64,000 bases of DNA from Ailurus styani (Eukaryota; Chordata; Mammalia; Carnivora; Ailuridae), in contig LNAC01000101.1 in NCBI GenBank assembly GCA_002007465.1, forward strand, positions 2,548,258 through 2,612,257. Reading direction: 5' to 3'. The position numbers and the translations under genes were made by a program. The notes beneath the pieces are model-generated. The model was given only the letters and a program-made list of their open reading frames with translations. It made no database searches and was not told where the DNA came from. Every line of letters begins with the position of its first letter. Position 1 is the stretch's first letter. Shown here piece by piece: positions 43,181-54,452 of this stretch.

Positions 43181-43380
43181 TCTTTTTTTTTTTTTAAATT
43201 TTATTTATTTATTTGACACAGAGATAGAGCGCACAAGTAGGCAGAGTGGCAGGCAGAGGGAGAGGGAGAAGCAGGCTCTCCTCCGAGCAAGGGAGCCCAA
43301 TGTGGGACTCAATCCTAGGACTCTGGGATCATAACCTGAGCCAAAGGCAGCGGCTTAACCGACTGAGCCACCCAGGTGCC
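43181..43380 (-). mobile_element. CAN-SINE
   Basis: Antisense copy with a perfect 14-bp duplication CCCAGTTTTTCTTT. Confidence 0.95.
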
Positions 43381-43521
43381 CCCAGTTTTTCTTTATGTAC
43401 TTGTCCTTTGCTAACTGATTTGTGGGAATTCTTTTTTTATAATGGGTAGTAATCCTCTGTGGTATGTGTTTTGCATATGTATTTCTGTCATTTGTCTGTC
43501 TTTCAATGTACCAAGTTTCTT

Positions 43522-43718
43522 TTTTTTTTTAAGATTTTATTTATTTATTTGATATAGAAAGAGGGATCACAAGTAGGCAGAGAGGCAGACAGAGAGAGAG
43601 GAGGAAGCAGGCTCCCTGCTGAGCAGAGAGCCTGATGTGGGACTCGATCCCAGGACCCTGAGATCATGACCTGAGCCGAAGGCAGAGGCTTTAACCCACT
43701 GAGCCACCCAGGCGCCCC
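43522..43718 (-). mobile_element. CAN-SINE
   Basis: Antisense copy with a perfect 18-bp duplication CAATGTACCAAGTTTCTT. Confidence 0.95.
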
Positions 43719-43974
43719 CAATGTACCAAGTTTCTTAACAAATATAGAGTCAAATGCTTTGTCTCCCAAGATTAAAGTTTGTCTTAAGCCATATAGGGAA
43801 AGAATGACACATTTGACTCTATGTAAGAAAATATATAATCTATATTTCTTAATACAAATTATATAAAATATATACTGTGCATCTGTGTACATAAAATACA
43901 TACATATGTGCATCAAATATTCTCTACACATATCTATATAAATCAAATACTGTTTCCCGTGGGTTTTTTTTTTT

Positions 43975-44125
43975 TAATTTAGCTTTTGTTTCCTCACCCC
44001 AACAACCCATGGAGTGGACACTATCTACTACTATCCCCATTTTACAAATAATAAAATTGAGGGACACGTAAGTTAGGACTTAACAGCCTGTCTCCTGAGT
44101 CCACACTCTTAGTCAGTACTTCATG
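43975..44125 (-). mobile_element. MIR, antisense
   Basis: TATCCCCATTTTACAAATAAT, AAAATTGAGGGACACGTAAG and CTCCTGAGTCCACACTC match the antisense MIR. Confidence 0.65.
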
Positions 44126-44817
44126 TTGACTCCACACAACACCCTCTCTATGTATCACGTAAGCAACAAAAATTAACACAATGTGATAATAGCACAGAAA
44201 CAGCTGCAACAGCTCAAACAGATAACACAGAAAAACCATTTAATGTAGAAAAGCTGAGGAACCAGAGAAGACAAAGGTTTCTCATAAATGATGTTGGGAA
44301 AACTGTTTGGCATTATTTTAAGTCCGTTTAAGCCCACTTTTCGTATCATCCACCCAAATACAAACTAGAAGGGGAAAACAAAAATCCCTTAAAAGAGGAT
44401 AACAGCTCTCTAAGGTAAGAAGAATCAAGAAAAAAAAAGATGGACAATCTGGACTACGGAAAAATGTTAAATGGCTGCATTTTTTTTTCAATTCATTTTA
44501 AAAAGGTGACCAGTAGGCTGGGAAAAACAACTGACAGAAGTATGGCAGATAAATCTTATCAAAAACCTATAAACATTAGCAAAAAAAAAAAAAGGCATTA
44601 AAATCCTAACAGATGAGCAAAAGAGAAAGTATAACTTATAAACAAACATGTAAAAAAAACCCGTTCATTAGAATAAAAGAAATGCAAAATTACAAAGGGC
44701 TCTGTTTTGCCTATTTTTTAAGATGGTAGTGTCCTTGGTGCAATGGATGAAGTCAAGGGGCATCTCACACGGAGTGCTGGTGGAGAGTCATTCAGCACTG
44801 TTAAAATAAATATTCAT

Positions 44818-45017
44818 GGGCGCCTGGGTGGCTCAGTGGGTTAAAGCCGCTGCCTTCGGCTCAGGTCATGATCCCAGGGTCCTGGGATCGAGGCCCACAT
44901 CGGGCTCTCTGCTCAGCAGGGAGCCTGCTTCCTCCTCTCTCCTCTCTCTCTGCCTATTTGTAATCTCTCTCTCTGTGTCAAATGAATAAATAAAATCTTT
45001 AAAAAAAAAATTAAAAA
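44818..45017 (+). mobile_element. CAN-SINE
   Basis: Sense copy; duplication AAATAAATATTCATG / AAATAAATATCCATG. Confidence 0.94.
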
Positions 45018-45127
45018 AAAATAAATATCCATGTCCCTTTTACCTAGTAATCCCATGTCTGAGAATCTACTCTACAGAAATGATCCAGAAACCTGGGGAA
45101 AATCATACGGACAACGTAGCTACTAAA

Positions 45128-45253
45128 GTTTTTTTTGTTTTTTTTTTTTAAGATTTTATTTTTAAGTAATCTCCACACTCAATGTGGGGCTTGAACTCAC
45201 AACCCCAGGATCAAGAGTCCCATGCTTTACTGACTGAGCCAGCCAGGCTTCCC
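45128..45253 (-). mobile_element. CAN-SINE, tRNA-head short type
   Basis: Antisense short form: AAGTAATCTCCACACTCAATG, then ACTGACTGAGCCAGCCAGG, with no pyrimidine body. Confidence 0.8.
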
Positions 45254-45524
45254 TGAAGTATTATTTATAATAGCAAGAAAACAAACAGCAGAAAAAGGAA
45301 AACAACCCAATTTTCAAGAACAGGGAATATGGAACAATCACTGACTAGAACATTATATGGTATTAAAAATAATCGTGAAGCTCATAACATTTTTTAAAAA
45401 ACCCTACAATATAATATCTAGTTGTACAAGTAGAAAGAAATATAGAAATTTTAAGTTGTTTGAGGGTGTGGGATTGAGTCACTATTTTCTCTTCGTTTCT
45501 AAATTTACTGTGGATTTAGAAAGA

Positions 45525-45695
45525 CCTGAGTCCCAACCCCAGCTGCACCCCTCCAACGAGTTACAAAAATCTTTCTATGCCTCAGTTTCCTTGCCTATAC
45601 AGTGAAGACCATAAATGCAGCCACTTTGTGGGAGTGTTTTGAGAATCAAATGAGATAACTTGACTGCTGTGCCTATCACCTAATAAAAATGTTAT
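45525..45695 (+). mobile_element. MIR
   Basis: AGACCTGAGTCCCAACCCC, ATGCCTCAGTTTCCTTGCC and GAATCAAATGAGATAACTTG give the sense MIR order. Confidence 0.8.
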
Positions 45696-46076
45696 TTCTG
45701 TCACATGACAAAGTGTGAACGTGTTTGCGTGGGGAGGGGGGTTTCAATGAGGAAGCTACTTGGCCCATAGTGTCTGTTTTCACTTGAAAGTTTAGTATGG
45801 TTAATTTTGTGCTCCCTCTACTCTTGTGGGTTTCTCCCGCTTAGACAACACTTACTTGTAAACCCACTTGGCGAAGGGAAGCTGGGAGGAAGTGAAACGT
45901 CTACTCTCCACTAGAACCATGGAAAGCTACGTCGTCTATGGGGCTCAGGGGTAAAACAGAGCCAGATTAGTGAGTCCTGCAGGAGACGCAGGGAATGTGT
46001 GTGTCTTTTTTACCTTTGCAGTCTAATGAGGTGGGGAAAATCACATTGTTTGAGTAAACTTAAAACATCAACTTCC

Positions 46077-46136
46077 GGGCGCCTGGGTGGCTCAGTGGGT
46101 TAAAGCCCCTGCTTTCGGCTCAGGTCATGATCTCAG
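46077..46136 (+). mobile_element. CAN-SINE head, cut by an N
   Basis: The sense head runs to GGTCATGATCTCAG and stops at the N at 46137. The rest is missing from the assembly. Confidence 0.9.
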
Positions 46137-46179
46137 NTGCATTACTGAGCTAAATATTTTATCCTAACAAGAAATTAGA

Positions 46180-46385
46180 GGGCGCCTGGGTGGCTCAGTG
46201 GGTTAAAGCCGCTGCCTTCGGCTCAGGTCATGATCCCAGGGTCCTGGGATCGAGGCCCGTATCGGGCTCTCTGCTCAGCAGGGAGCCTGCTTCCTCCTCT
46301 CTCCTCTCTCTCTGCCTGCCTCTCTGCCTACTTGTAATCTCTCTCTGTGTGTCAAATGAATAAATAAAATCTTAAAAAAAAAAAA
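46180..46385 (+). mobile_element. CAN-SINE
   Basis: Sense copy 43 bp after the N at 46137; flanks GAAATTAGAG / GAATTTAGAG. Confidence 0.94.
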
Positions 46386-46486
46386 GAATTTAGAGGGAAG
46401 AGGAGAAAAAAAAAACCCTAAAAAACTTCATTTCTAGGAAAATAGAATGGTGAAGAGACATTTCAAAGTAGCCTGTGCCTTTGGCT

Positions 46487-46508
46487 GGGGCGAGGGTGGG
46501 GGCGGGGG
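46487..46508 (+). other. G-quadruplex motif
   Basis: G4, G3, G5 and G5 runs have loops CGA, T and C, in otherwise unique intronic sequence. Confidence 0.65.
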
Positions 46509-47453
46509 CTGGAGGATGGTTAGTGCAAAATACTGCCTAAACAGAAACCATATAATAAGTAACTTCCTAGAAGAGCCTCTATCTTTGTCACATCTTTGAA
46601 GTTCTGCCATCTAGGCCTCATGAGCACAATGTTTGGCCCAGATATTAAGCTCTGGGACATTATCAGGTCCTCTGCAAGATGGGAGGGCACACTCTTCTTC
46701 AAGGGGAGAGGGCTCTAGAACTTTCTGGGGGTGCCTAACAACCAGTCAAGTGGGTGGTTCTCTGCCCCACACTTGATGAAAAGAATGCACAGAAGCAGCC
46801 CTATTCACCTTGGTTGTGAAAACAGATCTCCATACTCCTAGTAATTAGTACCCACAGAGAAGCTTTCTTTCCCCCCAAAACTCTATACATTAACTTAAAG
46901 TCAGCATTAATGATCCTTACTTTGCAAGATGAAAAAAGTAACAGGCAGGGGAAAATGACCATTTTTTCAAGATGTCAGAAGATGAGTTTCAAATCCATTT
47001 TTAGCCCCCCAAAAGCATGTATGTAGCATTAACTTATCTAGTCAATGAATCACACACCAAAAAATATATTAATCAGGCCTTAGTCATATTAGGGTTCACT
47101 GGGTATGTTAGACATTATATCGAAAGCAGAAGAACCTCTTCCCCCGGAGAGAGCTATTCTTCTAAGATTTTCTATCCCCATCTTAAATAATAACCAACTA
47201 TGTACTTACTGCAAAGGCTTTGGCTTCTCGTGTCTCTCGGGAGCTGCTGACCTCAATCAGCAAGTCAGATGCACTATTCTGGGGTTTGGTGCTGGCCGGG
47301 GAGGAAAACCACACTCAAGGGGCCCGGGCAGTGAGCATTTGAGCAATGCTTCACTCAGGAAGCAGGCGGGCTCCGGGCTCCAAGGCTTCTGACAGCCTCC
47401 CCCACCCCACTCCCTCCCTGCTCCCTCTCCCTCCCTCCTTCCGTCTCTCATGA

Positions 47454-47488
<35 letters not shown>

Positions 47489-47489
47489 G
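47454..47489. repeat. (CT)n(CA)n compound microsatellite
   Basis: A CT run passes directly into a CA run, preceded by a C/T-rich stretch from about 47398. Confidence 0.95.
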
Positions 47490-47882
47490 TGCAAAATCAC
47501 TTCTACTGGTTCCTGAATACTTAATTTGTACCTCTCTAAAACATAAGGATTTAAAGACATAGGCTAACTAGTGTGTTGCTGTTTCAAATCTGAGATATCA
47601 AATAGAAGGAAAAAAAGAAAAAGAAAAAAAAAGCAAGCAAGCAAGCTAGTCTGCCTTCAAAGGTGAGTTTGCCCTGAAGCCTCAGGGCCCCTCACTTGTC
47701 ATAACCTGTGGGCTGTAGAATGTTATAGGTGGGATGGGGAAGTCAGGTTATGATCAGGAAGCATTTCAAAGCAGGCAGTTCTCGTGAGCTGACGGAAAAC
47801 GTTCTCAGAGATAAAGCATCTAAACCTCCAAGCCTCTGGTAACTGGCTGTAATTCCTTTTTTTTTTCATTCTAAATATTTTC

Positions 47883-48085
47883 TTTATTTTTTTTTTAAGA
47901 TTTTATTTATTTGTCAGAGAGGGAGAGAGCACAAGCTGGCAGGGTGGCAGGTAGAGGCAGAGAGAGGAGGAAGCAGGCTCCCTGCTGAGCAGCGAGCCCA
48001 ACACGGGCCTCAATCCCAAGACCCTGGGATCATGACCTGAGCCGAAGGCAGAGGCTTAACCACTGAGCCACCCAGGCATCTCTCG
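47883..48085 (-). mobile_element. CAN-SINE
   Basis: Antisense copy with a perfect 14-bp duplication TTCTAAATATTTTC. Confidence 0.94.
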
Positions 48086-48478
48086 TTCTAAATATTTTCA
48101 TACCTAATGTTGAATTCAGAGAGTTCCAAAATGACATGAGCACTCTCCCAAAACCTGAGGTCCACGTTCCCTGCTACTATGGATGGTCTGCACGCCCCAG
48201 TGACGATGAGATTGCCTGAAAAAACATGGAAGATATTCGTGAAGGTCAACAAACAACATGGGTTCTATCTACACTCACCAAGAACGGCAGTCATCGGGGC
48301 TCGGCTGAGCTTAGTCACAGCCACGAGCTGGAGTTTAATTGCGATGTTATTGGGTAGTAGGTGTGAAAAGTAGCCAAGTATCTCTTACACGGCAGAGATG
48401 GTTTACTTAGAAGGCATATGAGTTTGCAGAGCCTCGGGGACACTGAATTCTCCCCTCATATGCAGACTTTGCCTTTCT

Positions 48479-48667
48479 TTTTTTTTTTTTTTTTAAAGAT
48501 TTTATTTATTTATTTGACAGAGAGAGATCAGAAGTAGGCAAAGAGGCAGGCAGAGAGAGAGGAGGAAGCAGGCTCCCTGCTGAGTAGGGAGCTGGATTCA
48601 GGGCTTGATCCCAGGACCCTGAGATCATGACCTGAGCGGCTGACAGAGGCTTTAACCCAGGCGCCCC
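48479..48667 (-). mobile_element. CAN-SINE with a head deletion
   Basis: Antisense copy lacking the ACTGAGCCAC part of the head; a perfect 15-bp duplication AGACTTTGCCTTTCT. Confidence 0.94.
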
Positions 48668-48682
48668 AGACTTTGCCTTTCT

Positions 48683-49700
48683 AACGACAGATCACAGTAC
48701 GGGGCTGTGCACATGCAGCTAAGAGCTGGCCTTCCCCTGTGAGAACTGGTCTTACAACCGTGGCCCCATGCCACCCTGGCAAACGCCTCTGCCTTTGGTG
48801 GCCTCCCCTCTTTGCCTTAAAGAAGGCAAGAGCCACAGGGTGTGGGACCTGCTTTCACTGGAGAATATCCATCCTCCCAGGGTCGGGGGGAGGGCAGGGG
48901 AATAATGGGACCTAACTCACCCGGTGTCATCGTCCCCCCCCAACCCCGTGCACGACATCATGGCAGAGACATGGGAGATGGTGTGGTGGGGACTCTCACG
49001 TGACAAAACTCCAACTCAGCCTCACTTAAGCAAAAGAGCAAATTTATTGGCTTGACCAACTGGAAAGTCTAGGGATGAATTCAAGCTGGCTTGAAGCCAG
49101 GAGATCTGCAGTTTCCAAAGTCATCCGGAATCTGTTTTCATCACCTTTCGGCTCTGCTTTCCCAAGTTCGATGCATTCAAACATGGTGTCCTTGGGACGG
49201 GAAAGCCTTCCCTGGCAGCATCCCAAGATTCGAAGTCTGTGGCATTAGAGACCTCAGAAGACAGGCACACCTCAAAAAAGAACCTCAGTGTGAGATACTG
49301 TCCAGCCCCGTGGCAAGGGAGAGGGACCTGGGTGACTGACAGCCCCACTAGTTACGAGAAGAGCAGTTCCCAAAAGCAAAAAAAAAAAAAAAATGCTGGA
49401 CAGGCAAAAAGATACAAGCTAGTGCCTTGGATTAAGCCTCTTACGTGATTGTGCTTTACTTTCCCAATTAGACTGTAAATCTATTACCAGAAGGACTTAC
49501 TAAATTGTATAATAACACAATATATCTAAATAAGCTATTGTATGCTAAACAAATCCTGCTTACAAGCAAAAATATGTATAGAATATCTATGAATAAATCT
49601 GGTAAGAAAATTACAATCACCCCCCCCCCAATATCTACAACAGTTTACTGAACAACAGAACAGAGGACTGGATGAAAAAACATACCATATTCTAGTTAGA
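48683..49700. other. unique or heavily decayed intronic DNA
   Basis: A faint old repeat may lie at 49030-49280. The rest, including an A run at 49378-49393, shows nothing identifiable. Confidence 0.4.
49030..49280 (+). mobile_element. possible ancient repeat (low certainty)
   Basis: AGCAAATTTATTGGCTTGACC, AACTGGAAAGTCTAGGGATG and TTCGGCTCTGCTTTCC resemble an old interspersed mammalian repeat. The rest is too divergent to place. Confidence 0.3.
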
Positions 49701-50806
49701 TATTCATTCTCCACAAAATAATTATATAAATGTATTGTAATTCCAACAAAAATCCTAACATGATTAAGAGGTGTGAAAAAGATGCCTTATAAAACTATCC
49801 TAAAATGTACCTGCTAGTTATTCTTCTCTATAGAAGATATAGGACAATTTATTCTTCTCTGTAGAAGAAAATTGTTGAAAAAAATATGAAAAGGGACTTG
49901 TACTGCTGGATATTAAAACAGACCAGAGAAGTAATATAATTGCAGTGTTGTGGTTCAGGAATAGAAACATCGTCAACGGATCACAACAAAACCCCAAAAT
50001 AAGAATTAAGATAAAGATAGCATTACTAATGTGAGGATTAAGAAAAACGGATTGTTTTTAAAAATGGCATTGGGAAAACTGGCTAATCATTTGGGGGGAA
50101 AAAAAAAAGACTCCTACCTCATATCTTGTACCCAAATGATTTCTGATAGAATAAAAATTTAAGTGGAGGGGAAAAAAAGAAGCATTATCAGAAGTAGAAG
50201 GAAAGAGGGGCGCCGGGGTGGCTCAGTCGTTAAGCAACTGCCTTCGGCTCAGGTCACGATCCCAGGGTCCTGGGATTGAGACTGGAGTGGGGCTCACTGC
50301 TCAGTGGGAAGCCTTCTTCTTCCTCTCACACTCCCCCTGCTTGTATTCCCTCTCTTTCTCTCTCTCTCTGTCAAATAAACAAATAAATCTTAAAAAAAAA
50401 AAAAAAGAACTAGAAGGAAAGAGAGGAGACTATATCTGAACAAGGTGAGAAGGGCCTCTCTGAGCCCACATACAAAGGCAGAATACATAAAAAAAAAAAA
50501 AAGAAACAGATTTGACTTTGAAAATAAAAAACTTCTACAAATAATGAAAATCCTATAAATAAAACAAAAATCCCAATGACAAAATGAGACAAACATCTCT
50601 GCACAACCTCTGGTTCAGTTATTCCATTTGTAGGAATGTATCCTATGAAAATAATCATGAATGAATGCAAACCTGTATGTGCAGGAGTTATAAGCTGATC
50701 CTCGATTGGAATAATGACAATAAAGGAAATAATTAAAAGTCTAATTGGTTACATTATGGTTTATCCAGGTAATTAAATCATGCAGCCATTAAAAGTGATA
50801 CTATAT
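49700..50806 (+). mobile_element. ancient L1M/HAL1-like fragment
   Basis: Degenerate ORF2-like text on the plus strand (CTGGATATTAAAACAGACC, GTTCAGGAATAGAAACATC, GGCATTGGGAAAACTGG, then ATTCCATTTGTAGGAATGTATCC). It is split by the CAN-SINE at 50207-50406. Family assignment is approximate. Confidence 0.6.
50207..50406 (+). mobile_element. CAN-SINE (older subtype)
   Basis: Sense copy with a GCGCCGGGGTGGCTCAG head; flanks AGTAGAAGGAAAGAG / ACTAGAAGGAAAGAG. Confidence 0.92.
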
Positions 50807-50807
50807 C

Positions 50808-51010
50808 GGGCGCCTGAGTGGCTCAGTGGGTTAATGCCTCTGCTTTCGGCTCAGGTCATGATCTCAGGGTCCTGGGATCGAGGCCCGCATCGGGCTCCCT
50901 GCTCAGCGGGGAGCCTGCTTCCCCCTCTCTCTCTCTGCCTGCCTCTCTGCCTCCTTGTGATCTCTCTCCCTCTGTGAAATAAATAAATAAAATCTTAAAA
51001 AAAAAAAGAT
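50808..51010 (+). mobile_element. CAN-SINE ending at an N
   Basis: Sense copy; the tail stops at the N at 51011, yet the duplication AAAGTGATACTATAT is present on both sides, so little sequence is missing. Confidence 0.93.
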
Positions 51011-52039
51011 NAAAGTGATACTATATCAATATCCCCTATGACACAGATGTAAAAATCCTTAACAAAACACCAACAAAGCAAATCTAGCAACATATATAAG
51101 GGATTACACACCATGACCAAGTGGGATTTATTCCAAGAATTCAAGGTTGGTCCAACACATGACAACCAATCAACATAATACACCATATTGACAGAAGGAA
51201 GGACAAAACCATAGGGTTGTCCCAATAGAGGCAGAAAAAGCATTTGACAAAACCCAATGCACTTTCATAATAAAAATATTCAATAAACCAGGAATAAAAG
51301 GGAAACTCCTCAACCTGATAAAGGGCAACTATACATATCACACTTAAGGGTGAAAACCTGAAAGTTTTCCTCTAACGTCAGAAACAAGATAAAGATGTCT
51401 CTGCTCTCACCACTTCTGGTCAACATTATATTGGAATCTTTAGCCAAGGAAATGAGGCAATAAAAAGAAAGGCATCCAGATTGATAAGAAAAGTATAACT
51501 ATCTCTATTATCTAATGATCTTCTATGTAGAAAATCTCAAAAAATCTATAACAAAGCAGAGCTAATAAATTTGTTCATCAAGGTTGTAGAATACAAGATC
51601 ATTATATAAAAATCATTTTCAATTCTATACACTTGCAATGAACAATCCACAATATTAAGAAAGCAATTCTATTTACAATATTAAGAAAGTAATTCTATTT
51701 ACAATAGTATCAAAAGGAAAGGAATACTTGGTAATATATTTAACAAAATATGTGCAAGAGTTGTACATTAAAAACTATAAAACACTAAAAAACATTAAAG
51801 AGTCTTAAGTGGACAGACATCTCATGTTCATGTATTGTTAAGATTTAAGAGGACAATATTCCTCAATGATCTACAGATTCAACGCAATCCTTATCGAAAT
51901 TCCAGTTGCTCTTTTTACAGAAACTGACAAGCTAATTCTGTAACTCATATGGAAATGCAAGGGACTCAGAATAAACAAAACAATCTTGAAAAGAAGAACA
52001 AAGTTGAAAGACTCTCACTTCCCAATTTTAAAACTTACT

Positions 52040-52138
52040 ACAAAGCCACGGATTGCATGGAACACTGGGTGTTACACACAATGAATCATGGATGGGTATT
52101 AAGGAAGGCACAGATTGCATGGAGCACTGGGTGTTATA
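52040..52138 (+). mobile_element. L1 3' UTR segment embedded in L1 ORF2
   Basis: Within the conserved CTTACTACAAAGC part of ORF2, about 95 bp of carnivoran L1 3' UTR wording appears (GATTGCATGGAACACTGGGTG, AATGAATCATGG, GGGTATTAAGGAAGGCAC, then GATTGCATGGAGCACTGGGTG again). It is bounded on both sides by the ORF2 words AAACTTACYACAAAGC. ORF2 then resumes with ATAGCAATCAACACTGTG. Confidence 0.6.
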
Positions 52139-52660
52139 AAACTTACCACAAAGCTATAGCAATCAACACTGTGTGGTACTGACACAAGGACAGACATATG
52201 CAGATCTGTAAAACAGAATTAGGAGTCCAGAAATGAACCCATACATTTATGAAAGGTGATCTTTGACATGACAGCCAAGATCACTCAATGGCGTAAGAAC
52301 AGTCTTTCAACAAATGGTGCTGGGGCAACTGGATATCCATATATAGAAGAATAAAACTAGACTCCTATTTCATATCATACAAAATCACCTCAAGGATGTA
52401 ACAGTTAAAAATATAAAAATCTTAGAATAAAACTCAAGTGTAAAACTTCATGAACTTAGATTTGTTAATATTCTCTTAGCAATATTAAACACAAGCAACA
52501 AACAAAAAAATCACATAAATTGTCCTTCATAAATTTTAAAAACTTCTGTGCTTCAAAGGGCAGTGAAAAGATAACCCACATAATGGAAGAAAATATTTGC
52601 AAATCATATATCTGATATATGGGTCTGTTCTCCAGAACATGTAAAGAACTCTTACAACTA

Positions 52661-52855
52661 GGGCGCCTGGGTGGCTCGGTGAGTTAAAGCCTCTGCCTTC
52701 AGCTCAGGTCATGATCTCAGGGTCCTGGGATCGAGCCCCACATCGGGTTCTCTGCTCAGCAGGGAGCCTGCTTCCCCCTCTCTCTCTGCCTGCCTCTCTG
52801 CCCACTTGTGATCTCTCTCTCTCTGTCAAATAAATAAATCCTAAAAAAAAAAGAA
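52661..52855 (+). mobile_element. CAN-SINE
   Basis: Sense copy in L1 ORF2 with a perfect 17-bp duplication AAAGAACTCTTACAACT. Confidence 0.95.
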
Positions 52856-52968
52856 AAAGAACTCTTACAACTCAATAATAAAAGGAAAAATAACTAACAA
52901 ACAGACACATCTCCAAAGAGGACATAAAATATACAAACGGCCAATAAGCACATAAAAAATGTTCACCA

Positions 52969-53156
52969 GGGCGCCTGGGTGGCTCAGTGGGTTAAAGCCT
53001 CTGCTTTCGGCCCAGGTCATGATCTCAGGGTCCTGGGATCGAGGCCCGCATCGGGCTCTCTGCTTGGCAGGGAGCCTGCTTCCCCCTCTCTCTCTCTCTC
53101 TGCCTGCCTCTCTGCCTCCTTGTGATCTCTCTCCCGCTGTNAAAATCTTAAAAAAA
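52969..53156 (+). mobile_element. CAN-SINE with an N near its tail
   Basis: Sense copy in the same L1; the N at 53141 replaces the expected AAATAAATAA part. AAAATGTTCACCA flanks both sides. Confidence 0.94.
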
Positions 53157-54106
53157 AAAAAATGTTCACCATCATTAGGCATTAGAGATAGGCAAATCAA
53201 AGCTACACAAGACACCACTTCACACCTACTAGCAATGGGTACAGCCAAACAGACAATAACAAGTGTTGCCAAGGATGTGGAGAAATCAGAACCCTCATCC
53301 ATTGTTTGTGGGACCGTAAAATGATGTGACTACTGTGAAAAAACAGTCTGGCAGTCCCTCAAAAAAGTTAAGCACAGAGTTACCATTATGGTCCACAGTT
53401 CTACTCCTTGCCCCTAAAAATCCTGAAAATAAGAATTCAAACAGAAATCTGTACATGAATATTCATAGTAGCACTATTTGTGATAGCCAAACAGGGGAGG
53501 AAAAAAACCCAAATATCCATCAACTGATGAATGGATAAACATAACATACGTCCATACAATGGTTTATTATTATTGGTAAAAAGGAATAAAGTAAAAAAAA
53601 ATAAAAAATAAAGGAGTGAAATGCTCATACATGCTACAACATAGATGAACCTCGAAAATTTTATATTGAGTGAAAAAAGCCAAACACAAAAAGCCACATA
53701 CTGTATGAGTACATTCCTATGATATTTCCAGAATAGGCAAACCCATAAACACAGAAAGTAGATTAGTGGTTGCCATGGGATGAGTGGAGGGGCACAAGCG
53801 GGGAGTGACTGCTAAGAGCTCCAGGATTTTTGGGGGGGGCAGGCAAAGGGGTGATGAAAATGTTCAGGAATTTGATAATGGGGACAGTTGTGCAAGTTTG
53901 TGAATATACAAGAAAATCACTGTACTGTACACTTGAAAGGGTCAATTTTATGGTAAGTGAATTATATCTCAATTTCTAAAGTAATACTGTAAAATATTCG
54001 ATGATACGGAATAATAATATATTTAGTGGAAAATACACTATAAATGCCATATTTACTTTGGTAAAAGAAAAAGAGACTTAGAGAAACTTTATGTATTAAA
54101 AATGGC

Positions 54107-54452
54107 TGGTTTTGGCACCCTTATTGAAGATCAGACAGCCGTAGATGCATGGATTTATTCTTAGGTCTCTATTCTGTTCTCTTGGTTTATATGTCTGTGT
54201 ATGCCAGTACCATACTGTTTTGATTACTATAGCTTTGTAGTGTATTTTATTTTATTTGAAGATTTTATTGATTGATTGAGTGATTCAGAAAGAACATGAG
54301 CAGGAAATATGATGCCCCATCTTTCTTCTTTTTTCTCAGGACTGATTTGGCTATTCATGTTTTCTTCATGGTTCCATATGAATTTTAGAATTTTTTTTTT
54401 ATTTCTACAAAAAATACCATTGGGATTTTGACAGGGTCTGCAATAAATCTGT
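54107..54452 (-). mobile_element. inverted 5' segment of a twin-primed L1
   Basis: On the minus strand this reads L1 ORF2, from the CCCTGTCAAAATCCCAATGG region through ACTACAAAGCTATAGTAATC to CTTCAATAAGGGTGCCAAAA. It lies head to head with the sense segment that follows, and its 3' end in L1 terms joins the start of that segment almost base to base. This is the layout left by twin priming. It also shows a small internal insertion near 54240-54300. Confidence 0.8.

Larger units (their letters stand above)
42750..43800 (-). mobile_element. ancient L1M fragment, antisense
   Basis: The plus strand shows antisense ORF2 wording (TTGCATTTCCATGG, CTTGCCTATTTACAAACTC, TGATTTGTGGGAATTC, ATGTGTTTTGCATATG). 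Two CAN-SINEs split it, at 43181-43380 and 43522-43718. 43740-43970 is AT-rich and uncertain. Confidence 0.55.
44265..45425 (+). mobile_element. ancient L1M/HAL1-like fragment
   Basis: GATGTTGGGAAAACTGTTTGG, a later AGTAATCCCATGTCTGAGAATC and AGAACAGGGAATATGGAACAATC follow the order of an old L1 ORF2 and 3' end. Two SINE-derived pieces interrupt it (44818-45017 and 45128-45253). Confidence 0.55.
45700..47868. other. unique intronic DNA with SINE pieces and an N
   Basis: Besides the SINE copies at 46077-46385, the N at 46137, a G-quadruplex motif and the (CT)n(CA)n run, nothing is recognised. Confidence 0.5.
51020..53975 (+). mobile_element. L1M, ORF2 from the RT region to the 3' end
   Basis: ORF2 landmarks appear in order: GGATTTATTCCAAGAATTCAAG, GAGGCAGAAAAAGCATTTGACAAA, the TTCAACAAATGGTGCTGGG region, CCAGAACATGTAAAGAACTC, and a 3' end at 53720-53975. 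The frame is broken. It is interrupted by two CAN-SINEs (52661-52855 and 52969-53156) and carries a foreign piece of L1 3' UTR near 52040-52135. Confidence 0.88.
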
